A stretch of DNA of 64,000 nt. It comes from Burkholderia sp. IMCC1007 (GTDB lineage: Bacteria > Pseudomonadota > Gammaproteobacteria > Burkholderiales > Burkholderiaceae). The position numbers and the translations under genes were made by a program. Below, piece by piece: positions 27,113 through 36,318 of the stretch (its first letter is position 1; the number at the start of each line of letters is the position of its first letter). The notes below the pieces were generated by a model that worked only from the letters and a program-made list of their open reading frames with translations, searched no databases and had not been told where the DNA came from. The stretch lies in NCBI RefSeq assembly GCF_027257875.1, contig NZ_JAPVQY010000004.1, positions 186,001 through 250,000 of the forward strand, read 5' to 3'.

Positions 27113-28564
27113 TCACGCGAGCTGATACGTCGTCTTCACCCGCGTAAAGAACTGCCGCGCATACGTCCCCTGCTCGCGCGGCCCCAGACTCGATCCGCGG
27201 TTGCCGCCGAACGGAACGTGATAGTCCACACCCGCCGTCGGCAGGTTCACCATCACCATGCCGGCCGACGAGCGGCGCTTGAAGTCCTCCGCATGCTTCA
27301 ACGACGTCGTGACGATGCCTGCGGACAAGCCGAACGGCGTGTCTTCGGCCGCCGCCAGCGCCGCTTCGTAATCGGGCACCTTCAGCACGGCCAGTACCGG
27401 CCCGAAGATCTCCTCTCGGTAGATGCGCATGTGCGGCTGCACGTCGGTAAACAGCGCCGGCGAAAAATGATAGGCGTCCTTGTCGTTGTCCAGATGCTTG
27501 CCGCCGCACACCAGCGTCGCGCCTTCCTGCACGCCCGACTCGACGTACGACAGGTTCTGCCTGAGCTGGCTCGGGTCGACCACCGGGCCGATATCGGTGT
27601 CGGCACTCAGCGCATCGCCCACGCGCAACGCACGCGTACGCGCCGCGAGTTTCTCGACGAACGCATCATGGATGCCGGCCGTGACGATCACGCGCGAGCT
27701 GGCCGTGCAACGCTGGCCGGTCGAATAGAACGAGCCGTTCAGCGCGACCTCGACGGCAACATCGAGATCGGCGTCGTCCAGCACGACGAGCGGATTCTTG
27801 CCGCCCATCTCCAGTTGCACGCGCACCAGCCGCTCGGCCGCGATCCGCGCGACCTGCCGGCCCGTCGATTCGGATCCGGTGAACGTGATCGCATCAACCT
27901 GCGGCGAACGCAGGATCGCGTCGCCGACGGTGCGGCCCGGCCCGATCAGCAGGTTGAACACGCCGGCCGGCAAGCCGGAGCGGGAGATGATCTCCGCGAG
28001 CGCCCACGCGGATGACGGCACCAGTTCGGCCGGCTTGAACACGACCGCGTTGCCGAACGCGAGCGCCGGCGCAACCTTCCATGCGGGAATCGCGAGCGGG
28101 AAGTTCCACGGACTGATGATGCCGACCACGCCGACCGGCTGCGTGAACACGTCGACGCCGACACCCTCGCGCACCGAATCGTATTTCTCGCCGTTCGCGC
28201 GCAGCGCTTCCTGCGCGTAGAACTTGAACGAGTGGCCGGCGCGGTCCACTTCGCCCAGCGCTTCGCGCACGATCTTGCCTTCCTCGCGCGCCAGCAGCTC
28301 GGCCAGTTCCTGACGGCGTTCGAGAATCTCGCTGCCGATGCGATCGAGTATCGTCGCGCGCAGTTGCGGGTTGCTGCGGCGCCACGTGCGGCTCGCGTTC
28401 GCGGCCGCCTGGATCGCGCGCTCGGCGAGCGCGGCATCGGCACGCGCGAAGCGCTCGACGATCTCGGCCGGCGCCGACGGATTGCGGTTCTCGAGCAGAT
28501 CGGCCCGGCTGTCCGGCTCGACGAAGCGGCCGTCGACGAAGCTGGTCTTGATGATGGAAGTCAT
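27113..28564 (-). CDS. NAD(P)-dependent aldehyde dehydrogenase
   Basis: This 483-residue ALDH-superfamily enzyme has GIISPWNFPLAIPAWKVAPAL, the cofactor loop FTGSESTGRQVA, catalytic Glu in LEMGGKNPLVV and catalytic Cys in GQRCTASSR. The sequence resembles the alpha-ketoglutaric semialdehyde / betaine aldehyde group, which would fit oxidation of an amine-derived semialdehyde. Its ATG overlaps the stop of the preceding dehydrogenase gene (ATGA), so it is translationally coupled and last in a three-gene operon. Confidence 0.88.
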   Translation of the reverse strand: MTSIIKTSFVDGRFVEPDSRADLLENRNPSAPAEIVERFARADAALAERAIQAAANASRTWRRSNPQLRATILDRIGSEILERRQELAELLAREEGKIVREALGEVDRAGHSFKFYAQEALRANGEKYDSVREGVGVDVFTQPVGVVGIISPWNFPLAIPAWKVAPALAFGNAVVFKPAELVPSSAWALAEIISRSGLPAGVFNLLIGPGRTVGDAILRSPQVDAITFTGSESTGRQVARIAAERLVRVQLEMGGKNPLVVLDDADLDVAVEVALNGSFYSTGQRCTASSRVIVTAGIHDAFVEKLAARTRALRVGDALSADTDIGPVVDPSQLRQNLSYVESGVQEGATLVCGGKHLDNDKDAYHFSPALFTDVQPHMRIYREEIFGPVLAVLKVPDYEAALAAAEDTPFGLSAGIVTTSLKHAEDFKRRSSAGMVMVNLPTAGVDYHVPFGGNRGSSLGPREQGTYARQFFTRVKTTYQLA

Positions 28565-29541
28565 GCGGTTACCTTCTGGATGGCAAATTGCGGCACGTCG
28601 CCGTTCGCGAATTCGACGATGTTGTTCAGCGCCTTGTCGATCAAGCCCTGCATCGCGTCGGCGCTGCTCCATGCAACGTGCGGATTGAGGATGAAGTTGT
28701 CGTGATCGATCAGCTGGAAGATCGGGTCGTCGACGTCGACCGGCTCGTTCACCAGCACGTCCAGCGCCGCGCCGCCGATCGTTTCGTCGAGCATGGCGTC
28801 GATCAGCGCCGCTTCGTTGACGATGCCGCCGCGCGCCGTGTTGATCAGGATCGCGTCGCGCTTCATCTGCGCGAGTTCCTTCGCACCGAGCATGTTGCAC
28901 GTTTCGTCGGTGAGCGGCACGTTGATGGACAGCACGTCGCTGCTCGCAAGCAATTGTGCGAGCGGCACGAAGCCCGCACCGCGAAACTCGCCGCCCTTGT
29001 CGTAGAGCAGCACGTTCATGTCGAGGCCGCGCGCGAGCTCCGCGAGCCGGCGCGCGATCACGCCGTTGCCGATGATGCCGAGCGTCTTGCCGGCCACATC
29101 GCGAATCCGGAAATCGAAATAGATGTTGCGCGCCGGCACCTCGCCGCGATGGACCTTGCGCATCAGCCGGTGATAGCTGCTCGGCCGGCGCAGCAGTTCG
29201 AACATCATCGCGATCACGTGCTCGGCCACCGTGTTGGCCGCATAGCCTGGCACGTTCGTCACCACGATGCCGTGTTCGTGACAGTAGTCGAGATCGACGA
29301 TATCGGTGCCGGTCAGCGCCAGCGAAATCATTTTGAGCTTCGGCAACTGGCGCAGATGTTGCGCCCGCAGCGGCACGCTGCAGGTCAGCGCAACGGTGGC
29401 GTCGTGCAGCCGCGCGACGAGGTCCTGCGACAACGTATAGCTGTAGCTGGTCCACGTATGCTCGAACGGCAGTTGGGGAACTTTCACCGAAGGCGCGATG
29501 CCTTCATGGTCGAGAAAAACGACGTGATGCGACATGATCAT
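28561..29541 (-). CDS. D-isomer-specific 2-hydroxyacid dehydrogenase
   Basis: This 326-residue enzyme of the glycerate/phosphoglycerate dehydrogenase family reduces a 2-oxoacid or oxidises a D-2-hydroxyacid with NAD(P). The Rossmann part has TLGIIGNGVIARRLAELA. The catalytic set is Arg in NTARGGIVNE, a Glu in the DVLVNEP region, and His in NPHVAWSS. It overlaps the upstream FAD oxidoreductase stop by four bases and the downstream ALDH start by four bases, so the three genes are tightly coupled. The substrate is unknown. Confidence 0.85.
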   Translation of the reverse strand: MIMSHHVVFLDHEGIAPSVKVPQLPFEHTWTSYSYTLSQDLVARLHDATVALTCSVPLRAQHLRQLPKLKMISLALTGTDIVDLDYCHEHGIVVTNVPGYAANTVAEHVIAMMFELLRRPSSYHRLMRKVHRGEVPARNIYFDFRIRDVAGKTLGIIGNGVIARRLAELARGLDMNVLLYDKGGEFRGAGFVPLAQLLASSDVLSINVPLTDETCNMLGAKELAQMKRDAILINTARGGIVNEAALIDAMLDETIGGAALDVLVNEPVDVDDPIFQLIDHDNFILNPHVAWSSADAMQGLIDKALNNIVEFANGDVPQFAIQKVTA

Positions 29542-30938
29542 CCCTTGCTAACGACTTTCTTGGGCGCATAGCCGGCAGGCGCCAGCGACGTGAGGAAATT
29601 GGTGAGTGCGCCGGCATCGCGGTCGAGATCCTCGAGCGACTCCTTGCGCACCAGCGCGTTGCGCACCATGCGCGCGCCGATGAAACGGAACGGCTCGGGC
29701 GGCAGCAACTTCATGTGCTGGTTGACGAGGCCGCAATTGGCCCACTCGTCGTTGGCCTCCTCGACCAGCGACTTGATGATGCGGCTGGCAAACACCGTGG
29801 GGCCCACGCCCGCACCGGAGAAACCGATGCCGAACACGATGTCGCGATGGCCGCCGAGATAGCCGAAATTGGGCAGGCCCTTCATCGCGCGATCGAGCGG
29901 CCCCGTCCAACTGTTGACGATCGGCACGTCGGCCAGCTTCGGATAGAACGAGCGCATCTCGGCGGTCACGCCGTCGACCGCCGGGCACGGTTTGTCGTAC
30001 AGCGCGCCGATCTTCGACGCGAAGGCGAACTGGCCCAGCGGCTTGCCGAACACGATGCGGCCGTCCGGCGTGTTGCGCCAGTAATTGAGCACGGTGCGCG
30101 AATCGCTCACGCACACGCCGGTCCTGAAGCCCGTCGCATCGAGCCGCGACTTCATCGGCGCGGTCGCGATCATGTCGCTCGACATGACCACGAACATCCG
30201 CTTGAGCTCGGGGAATTGCGCGCCCCATGCATTCATCGCGATGACCACCTTGCGCGCCGTGATCTTGCCGCGCGGGGTATACACCACCGGCGGCTTGCTG
30301 CGCTCGAGGCGCGTCATCGGCGTCTTCTCGTAGATGCGCACGCCGAGCTCGATCGCCACGCGGCGCAGGCCGCGCGCCAGCAGCGCCGGCTGCACGGTCG
30401 CCGCATTGGGATCGAAAATGCCCGACAGGATTCGCGGCGAGCCGGACTTGTCGCGCACCTCGTCCGGCGACAGCGCGCGGAACGGGTTCACACCGTACTT
30501 CTCCAGGCTCTCGGTCAGCACCAGCCACGAGTTGTGCTGACGCGGATTGCTCGCGGTCCACAGCCAGCCGTGCTTGCGGAACTGCGCATCGACGTCGTGC
30601 TCGCGGCAGAATTCGCCGATTTCATCGATGGCCGATTCCGCGGCCTCGCAGATGCGCCGCGCCTCGGCTTCGCCGCAGATGCTCATCAGCGACAGATATT
30701 TGGCCCACCAGTTGTTGACGAAGCCGCCATTGCGCCCGCTCGCGCCGGAACCGCAGCGGTCCTTTTCGATCACGACGATATCCAGGCCCGGTTTCGCCTT
30801 CTTCATCCGGATCGCCGACCACAGCGCCAGGTAACCGCCGCCGATGATGCACACGTCGGCCTGCGTCGATTCCTCGAGTGCGGGCGCCAATGCACATTCG
30901 CGATCCAGCGCCTGCGCATACCAGAAACCTCGGTACAT
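29538..30938 (-). CDS. FAD-dependent amine/amino-acid oxidoreductase (DAO family)
   Basis: This 466-residue DAO-fold flavoprotein has an FAD-binding Rossmann segment ADVCIIGGGYLALWSAIRM and the GASGRNGGFVNNW motif shared with gamma-glutamylputrescine oxidase-like enzymes. A C-terminal FAD contact lies near VFGIGFSGAGVGPTVFASRI. It probably oxidises a secondary or primary amine to an imine. The start at 30938 (MYRGFWYAQALD) is where homology begins; the ribosome site is weak and the longer frame lacks family sequence. It heads a three-gene operon divergent from the AraC-type activator. Confidence 0.8.
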   Translation of the reverse strand: MYRGFWYAQALDRECALAPALEESTQADVCIIGGGYLALWSAIRMKKAKPGLDIVVIEKDRCGSGASGRNGGFVNNWWAKYLSLMSICGEAEARRICEAAESAIDEIGEFCREHDVDAQFRKHGWLWTASNPRQHNSWLVLTESLEKYGVNPFRALSPDEVRDKSGSPRILSGIFDPNAATVQPALLARGLRRVAIELGVRIYEKTPMTRLERSKPPVVYTPRGKITARKVVIAMNAWGAQFPELKRMFVVMSSDMIATAPMKSRLDATGFRTGVCVSDSRTVLNYWRNTPDGRIVFGKPLGQFAFASKIGALYDKPCPAVDGVTAEMRSFYPKLADVPIVNSWTGPLDRAMKGLPNFGYLGGHRDIVFGIGFSGAGVGPTVFASRIIKSLVEEANDEWANCGLVNQHMKLLPPEPFRFIGARMVRNALVRKESLEDLDRDAGALTNFLTSLAPAGYAPKKVVSKG

Positions 30939-31017
30939 AGTTTTTGCCCCGTTAGAGATCAATACATGGGGCAGATTTTCCGGTTGCCGAACCGGCGGGG
31001 CTATCACGGGAAGGACA

Positions 31018-31061
31018 ATTCCTAGAATGCCGGGTATGTGGCCACCTAGGGCTTTCCCTAG
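31018..31061. promoter_or_regulatory. Inverted repeats between DAO operon and AraC-type activator
   Basis: CTAGGG-CTTT-CCCTAG (31046-31061) is a perfect 6-bp-arm palindrome. About 20 bases away, ATTC-CTA-GAAT forms a second small repeat. Both lie in the 299-base gap between divergent starts and share CCTAG, so they may be activator sites. The evidence is positional only. Confidence 0.35.
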
Positions 31062-31237
31062 CTCCGGCAGCGTATTTTTCGCTTCGAACGCGTGCGGCGA
31101 CGGCCATACCCTCAGGCCCCTGTTTGCTGTCCTTCCCGTTATATTTTTCGGTGTTTTTGCCACATACAGGACATCGGCAAACTCGTACACTGCGGGCATA
31201 CGGCGTGCCGGATTCTCATCTTTCTCGAGGATGAGCG

Positions 31238-32284
31238 ATGAATACAGATAACGAAGACTACGGAGACGCAAGCCAGGATGCCGAAGAAGTGCTGCCCGGG
31301 CGGCCCGATTTGCGCGTCGGCTTCATCCTGCTGAATCAGTTCACGCTGGTCCCGGTGGCCGGGCTGGTCGATTCGTTGCGGTTCGCGGCGGATAAGTCGT
31401 TTCGCAGCCGCCAGATCTACTGCCAGTGGGACTGGATGACCTGCAACGACGAGCCGATCTCCGCGAGCTGCGGGATGCCGATCCTGCCGACCAAGCGGCT
31501 CGAGCTGCTCGAATCGTACGACTACATCGTGGTCGCCGGCGGCCTGCTCGCCGAAACGCGCAATCCGCCGGAATGGCTGCTGGATGCGCTGCGCAACGTC
31601 CATGCGGCCGGCATCCCGATCATCGCGCTGTGCTCCGCGTCGTTCGTGCTCGGCAAGGCAGGGCTGCTCGACGGCCGCCGCTGCGCGGTTCACTTCACGA
31701 TCCGCGACGAGTTCAGTGAACGCTTTCCGCTCGCCACCGCATTGATCGACAAAAGCTACGTGGACGACGAAGGCATCATCACGTGCCCTGGCGGCACGGC
31801 GATCGATCTCGCCGCGAACATGATCCGGCGCCACTGCGGCGAGATTCGTGCGCAGAAAGGGCTCAAGTACCTGCTGGCGGACACCGCGCTCGAAACCGCG
31901 CCAGAACATGAACGCGACAGCGAACCGCACGTGTACCAGAACGAGATCGTGCGCAAGGCGATTGCATTCATGCGTGCCCATCTCGGCGCGTCGGCCACGC
32001 TGAAGGAAGTCGCGGAGCACGCAGGTACCAGCGCGCGGCAACTGCATCGCGCGTTTCTGAACAACACGAACGATGCGCCCGCGAACTACTGGAGAAAGCT
32101 CCGGCTCGAGCACGCCCGCAAGCAGCTGGCGGACACGAGCCTGAACGTCACGACGATCGCGATCGAGTGCGGGTTCTCGGATGCGTCGCACTTCATCCTG
32201 TGGTTCCGCAAGCAATACGGAGAGACGCCTTCCGTCTATCGCAAACGCCGACATGAGGTGGAACGGCTGCTGACCGCGCATTGA
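31238..32284 (+). CDS. GlxA-type AraC-family transcriptional activator
   Basis: This 348-residue protein has an N-terminal DJ-1/PfpI-like sensor domain (RVGFILLNQFTLVPVAGLVDSL and a CSASFVLGKAGLLDGRRCAVHF nucleophile-elbow region) and a C-terminal AraC domain with two HTHs (ATLKEVAEHAGTSARQLHRAF and LNVTTIAIECGFSDASHFILWFRKQYG). Regulators of this class often control carnitine, betaine, arginine or ethanolamine use. It is divergent from the DAO-hydroxyacid dehydrogenase-ALDH operon. GAGGATGAGC precedes the ATG. Confidence 0.88.
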   Translation: MNTDNEDYGDASQDAEEVLPGRPDLRVGFILLNQFTLVPVAGLVDSLRFAADKSFRSRQIYCQWDWMTCNDEPISASCGMPILPTKRLELLESYDYIVVAGGLLAETRNPPEWLLDALRNVHAAGIPIIALCSASFVLGKAGLLDGRRCAVHFTIRDEFSERFPLATALIDKSYVDDEGIITCPGGTAIDLAANMIRRHCGEIRAQKGLKYLLADTALETAPEHERDSEPHVYQNEIVRKAIAFMRAHLGASATLKEVAEHAGTSARQLHRAFLNNTNDAPANYWRKLRLEHARKQLADTSLNVTTIAIECGFSDASHFILWFRKQYGETPSVYRKRRHEVERLLTAH

Positions 32285-32573
32285 CGCGTGGCGCGCGCAG
32301 GACTTCGATGTGCTGGCGCGCTGCTTCTTCCGCGCTTCCGTTGCGGGCCGGACGACGCTTCGGCAAAAACTGGAGCGGCTTGTGCAGGACGGGCGGCCGG
32401 ATCCCCCCCGGCCACCGTCGCCACCCCATCGAACCGCATCGTCGGGGCATCAAGCCCTGACGTCGCTGCCGCTGCCGATCGCCGCGGCGAGTATTCGCTT
32501 CGTCGCAATCCTTGCGCTCGGCCCTTCTGGGGGCCAGCGCAAGCCCGTTATTAGCGTGAACAGGCCCTAAGCG
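32285..32573. other. Convergent spacer with no gene
   Basis: About 290 bases between the 3' ends of the AraC-type gene and the RidA gene. Open frames on both strands are low-complexity Arg/Pro/Ala without domains. I see no clear terminator. Confidence 0.4.
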
Positions 32574-32927
32574 TTATAGCGTTCCCGTCGCCTGAATCTC
32601 GATCAGATAGTCTTCATGTGCAAGCGGCGCACCGACGCAGGCGCGCGCCGGCTGATCGGCGTTGCCGACCCATGCGTCGTACACGCGATTCATCGCGTCG
32701 AAATCCTTCATGTCGGCCAGCCAGATCTGGATGCGCGTGACATGCTGCTTGCCGGCGCCTGCCTCACGCAACAGCCCTTCGAGTTGCTCCAGCACCGAAC
32801 GCGTCTGCGCTTCGATGTCGGTCGCCGCGCCGGCCGCCGCGACGATACCCGACGTTTCGATCCGGTCGCCGGATACGACGATGCCGCTGGCACGCGGGCG
32901 AACGGCAAATCGTTTGATCTCGCTCAT
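32574..32927 (-). CDS. RidA-family imine/enamine deaminase
   Basis: This 117-residue protein has the YjgF/RidA fold: FAVRPRASGIVVSGDRIETSG, EAQTRSVLEQLEGLL, QIWLADMKDFDAMNRVYDAWVG, and RACVGAPLAHEDYLIEIQA, where the conserved Arg and Glu bind the imine carboxylate. Such trimers hydrolyse reactive 2-imino acids made by flavin or PLP enzymes. It is the last gene of a minus-strand operon containing two FAD oxidoreductases, which supports a role in draining their imine product. Confidence 0.85.
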   Translation of the reverse strand: MSEIKRFAVRPRASGIVVSGDRIETSGIVAAAGAATDIEAQTRSVLEQLEGLLREAGAGKQHVTRIQIWLADMKDFDAMNRVYDAWVGNADQPARACVGAPLAHEDYLIEIQATGTL

Positions 32928-32940
32928 GTCCGGCTCCGCG

Positions 32941-33291
32941 TCAGAACAGCACGTACGTCTTGCGCAGCGTCTCGCGAATATCCCATACGCCTTCGCAGTT
33001 CGCGGGGAACAACACGGCGTCGCCCGCATGCAGCTCGACCGGCTCGCCGCCATCCGGCGTGAAGACGCACCAGCCGCTGACGATGTGGCTGAATTCGCGG
33101 CTTTTCAGATGACGGCGGAACTGGCCGGGCAAACTTTCCCACACGCCGATGCTCGCGCCGACGTCGGCGGCTTCCTGATGTTGGGCCGTGCCTTGCGCCG
33201 CGATGATGTCGCCGATCGGCAATTTGGGCGGCGCGGTTTCGCCGATCGTGGCCGCTTCTGCCTGTCGAACAACGGTTAGAACCCGGGTCAT
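32941..33291 (-). CDS. Cupin (DUF861-type) protein
   Basis: This 116-residue single-domain cupin contains HLKSREFSHIVSGWCVFTPDGG and VELHAGDAVLFPANCEGVWDI, with the cupin motif 2 pattern and only one clear metal-type His set. DUF861 cupins frequently accompany amine-oxidase-like flavoproteins in Burkholderia and may sense or tautomerise small metabolites. The ATG at 33291 has AGAGGA seven bases upstream; an in-frame GTG is adjacent. It is 13 bases before the RidA gene and 47 after the GlpD-like gene. Confidence 0.75.
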   Translation of the reverse strand: MTRVLTVVRQAEAATIGETAPPKLPIGDIIAAQGTAQHQEAADVGASIGVWESLPGQFRRHLKSREFSHIVSGWCVFTPDGGEPVELHAGDAVLFPANCEGVWDIRETLRKTYVLF

Positions 33292-33338
33292 CACATCTTC
33301 CTCTTTTTCAGTTTTGACTAAACACTTTGCATCCCGAA

Positions 33339-34823
33339 TTATATGGTGCGGTAAACCGTGGCCGTATCCGACTCGAAATGCCGCAGCTCTTCCTGCCGCC
33401 GAGCTTCTGACCAGCCGAGCACCGTCGCGGCGACGCGCGACAGTTCATCGACGCGGTCGCGCCCGAGCGCCGGGTTCAACCCGTCGGGCAAGCGGCGACG
33501 AATCAGGTCGGCCAGCCGCACGACGTGCTCCTGCTCGAGGATCTGCTCGACGGTTTGCGCATTCGCCTGCCGCCCCGGGCCGACCAGCATCCCCTTGGGC
33601 GGCGCGCGCCGTTTGCCCAGATGCCGCTCGACCGACTTCGCGGCCATGCGCCCGGCGTGACGGTGCATCATGATGTAGGAGCCCGTCATCGTGACGAGCC
33701 CCGGCAGGTTCGGATCCTCGATCGCGCGCACGGGCAGGCTGACCGTTTCGCCGTCCGTCGTCGACATCGGGCGCACGCCGCACCAGCAGTGCCGCACGTG
33801 CGCGCGCGTGAGCTTCAGTTCGGGGAACAGCAGGTTCGCCTCGCTGAGGATGTAGTCGACTTCGGCATCCAGCACGCGCACGGTGTCCGGATCCTCGGTG
33901 ACGACGGTTTCGGTCGGGCCGATGAAGTGATAGTCGCCCCACGGGAAGACATAGAACGTCTCGCCCTTGCTCGAAAACGCTTCGAGCCCCTGGCCGCGCC
34001 ACGCGTCCGGCAGGCGCACCATCACGTTCACGCCCTTGCGTCCGAGTACCCGCTTCACGTCGCCGCGGCCGCCGCCGGGCACGCGATCGACCCACGGCCC
34101 GGCCGCGTTCACGACCGCGCGGGTGCTGATGCGTACCTGCCCGGTCGCGTCGGGCGCCTGGTCATCCAGCGTGATGCTCCACGTCGCGCCGCGCCGCTCG
34201 AGCGCGCTCACTCTGGCATACGTGCGCAGCGTCGCGCCGCGCTGCTCGGCATCGAGCGCCGTATCGACGCAAATGCGCTCGGGCCACGCATACATGTATT
34301 CCTCGAACACGCCGACACCGGCCAGCGGGCCGCCCAGCGCCGCGACCATCGCGCTCTCGCGGGCCGCCTGCTCCGGCGAAAGCCGGCGAAACGCCAGCGG
34401 CACGTTGCGGCTCGCGACGGCCTCCATCAGCCGGAAGCCGAACCCGACCAGCCAGTGCGGATAGCGGTCGCCCGCGCGAAACGGGTAATGGAAGCGGTGG
34501 CGGGTCAGGCGCTGCGGCATGTCGGCGACCAGTTCGGCGCGACAGTGCATGATGTTGCGCGCATACAGAAACCGCTTCAGCACCGCGGCCGGCCGGAACG
34601 GGATTTGCCACAGCGGAAACTGCGGCGCCAGATAGCCGACGCCGGAATACAGCATCCGGCTCGAGCGCGACGACGTGCCCGTCGCGATATCGCCGCGGTC
34701 GACCAGCAGCGTCTTGAAGCCGCGCCCGGCCAATTCACGCGCGCTGGCGCAGCCCACCGCGCCGGCGCCGATCACCACCACGTCCCAGGTCTCGTCGGCA
34801 AGCTTGTTCAGTTGCGGTCGCAT
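33339..34823 (-). CDS. FAD-dependent oxidoreductase, glycerol-3-phosphate dehydrogenase-like
   Basis: This 494-residue flavoprotein has DVVVIGAGAVGCASARELA, TSSRSSRMLYSGVGYL and the AVVNAAGPWVDRVPGG motif typical of GlpD. The C-terminal part has GVRPMSTTDGE and a late GlpD-like helical domain (LNPALGRDRVDELSRVAATVLGW split over that region). It is close in form to aerobic glycerol-3-phosphate dehydrogenase, but no other glycerol gene is adjacent and it sits between an MFS carrier and a cupin/RidA pair. It more likely oxidises the substrate of this locus. The start at 34823 is where homology begins. Confidence 0.75.
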   Translation of the reverse strand: MRPQLNKLADETWDVVVIGAGAVGCASARELAGRGFKTLLVDRGDIATGTSSRSSRMLYSGVGYLAPQFPLWQIPFRPAAVLKRFLYARNIMHCRAELVADMPQRLTRHRFHYPFRAGDRYPHWLVGFGFRLMEAVASRNVPLAFRRLSPEQAARESAMVAALGGPLAGVGVFEEYMYAWPERICVDTALDAEQRGATLRTYARVSALERRGATWSITLDDQAPDATGQVRISTRAVVNAAGPWVDRVPGGGRGDVKRVLGRKGVNVMVRLPDAWRGQGLEAFSSKGETFYVFPWGDYHFIGPTETVVTEDPDTVRVLDAEVDYILSEANLLFPELKLTRAHVRHCWCGVRPMSTTDGETVSLPVRAIEDPNLPGLVTMTGSYIMMHRHAGRMAAKSVERHLGKRRAPPKGMLVGPGRQANAQTVEQILEQEHVVRLADLIRRRLPDGLNPALGRDRVDELSRVAATVLGWSEARRQEELRHFESDTATVYRTI

Positions 34824-34916
34824 CGTTCGTCCATCGTCATATCGGTTGGGGAGTGACTGGCGTGCGACGGGCAACGCGCGCCATCCGCCGCGCGTGCCCG
34901 TTCGCCGCAATGCCGT

Positions 34917-36245
34917 TCAGTGATCGAGCGAAGCCGCCTGATGCAGGTCCAGCTTCTGCGTCTCGGGCGCCATCGCCCACGCGCACCACGCGCCGACGAA
35001 CGAAACGCCGGCCGCCACGAGCATCGTGTTGCCGATGCCGATCGACGTCAGCGCGACCGGAACCAGATAGGTGCCCACCGCCGTGCCGATCCGCGACAGC
35101 GACGTGCCCAGGCCAACGGCCGTCGCGCGGATCTCGGTCGGGAACAGTTCGTTCGGGTAGACGAATTCCAGGATCTGCGCACCGCTGTTGAAGATCGCAT
35201 ACGCGCCGAACAGGATCACCACGATCATCGGGGACGCCGTCGGATTGAAGCCCAGCAGCGCCAGCGCGAGCCCGGACCACAGAAAGCTCTGGATCAGCAT
35301 CTGCCGCCGCCCCATCACGTTGATCAGCTTCATCCCCGCCAGACAGCCGACGACGAACAGCATCGTGATCGCGACCGAACCCAGCGCGGCCCATTTCTCG
35401 GTCAGGCCGAGTGCCCCGAGCACGGTCGGCGCGAACGAGTAGATCGCGAACAGCGGTAGCACCGCGCAGGTCCAGAAAATCGTCACGAACCACATGCGCT
35501 TGCCGTAGCCTGAGTGGAACAGCGACCACACCGATACTTCACGCGTCTTCGGCGCCTCGGGTAGGTTTTTCGACGAGAACTGCGGGCCGTACACGTGCTT
35601 GATGACCTTGTCGGCTTCTGCGCGGCGCCCCTTGCTGAGCAGCCAGCGCGGCGACTCCGGCGTGCCGGCGCGCGCCACCATGAACAGTGTGCCCGGTACG
35701 AGTGCGCTGGCCAGCACGTATCGCCAGGCATCAGCGCCGCCGAACTCGAGGATCAGCGTGCCGGCAATATACGCGCAGGCCGCACCGGCGAACCACATCA
35801 CCAGCATGCTCGCGAGCAGCGGGCCGCGATATTTGCGTGGCAGGAACTCCGCGAGAAACGCGGTCGCGATCGGATAGTCCGCACCCACCGCGACGCCGAT
35901 CAGCAGGCGCCAGATGAACAGCGCCCACACCGACTCGACCCAGAACTGCGCGGCCGAAAAACCGATGATCGCGACCAGGTCGATCAGGTAGAGCACCTTG
36001 CGGCCGAAGCGATCGGTAAACCACCCGCCGAGGAAGCCGCCGAGAAAAATGCCGATCAGCGCCGATGCGGCGACCATCCCCTCCCAGAACGTATTCAGAT
36101 GCAGTGCACCCGAGATCTGCATCATCACGACACCGATGATGCTCATCACATAACCGTCCAGAAACGGCCCGCCGGCCGAGTAGACCGTAAGCTTCTTGTG
36201 GAACCCGTTGAGGGGTGCATCCTCAAGGTTGTGAATCAGTGACAT
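34917..36245 (-). CDS. MFS transporter of the amine-catabolic locus
   Basis: This 442-residue, 12-helix sugar-porter-like carrier has GGPFLDGYVMSIIGVVMM (helix 1, with Asp), GGWFTDRFGRKVLY (loop 2-3), PRKYRGPLLASML, and PESPRWLLSKGRRAEADKV after helix 6. AGGAGAAC precedes the ATG at 36245. It is embedded in a minus-strand operon with two flavoprotein genes and a P5C-reductase-like gene, so it is the probable substrate importer. The substrate is unknown. Confidence 0.82.
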   Translation of the reverse strand: MSLIHNLEDAPLNGFHKKLTVYSAGGPFLDGYVMSIIGVVMMQISGALHLNTFWEGMVAASALIGIFLGGFLGGWFTDRFGRKVLYLIDLVAIIGFSAAQFWVESVWALFIWRLLIGVAVGADYPIATAFLAEFLPRKYRGPLLASMLVMWFAGAACAYIAGTLILEFGGADAWRYVLASALVPGTLFMVARAGTPESPRWLLSKGRRAEADKVIKHVYGPQFSSKNLPEAPKTREVSVWSLFHSGYGKRMWFVTIFWTCAVLPLFAIYSFAPTVLGALGLTEKWAALGSVAITMLFVVGCLAGMKLINVMGRRQMLIQSFLWSGLALALLGFNPTASPMIVVILFGAYAIFNSGAQILEFVYPNELFPTEIRATAVGLGTSLSRIGTAVGTYLVPVALTSIGIGNTMLVAAGVSFVGAWCAWAMAPETQKLDLHQAASLDH

Positions 36246-36318
36246 TTGTTCTCCTGAATTTTGTAGTAGGAATTTTCCGACATGGGTGATCGGCCCGGCT
36301 AACATGACGGCATGGCCG

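Noticed and set aside
33339-34823. Assignment as true glpD
   Set aside because: Motifs fit GlpD, but no glpK, glpF or regulator is adjacent and the gene is inside an amine-type operon, so no symbol was given.
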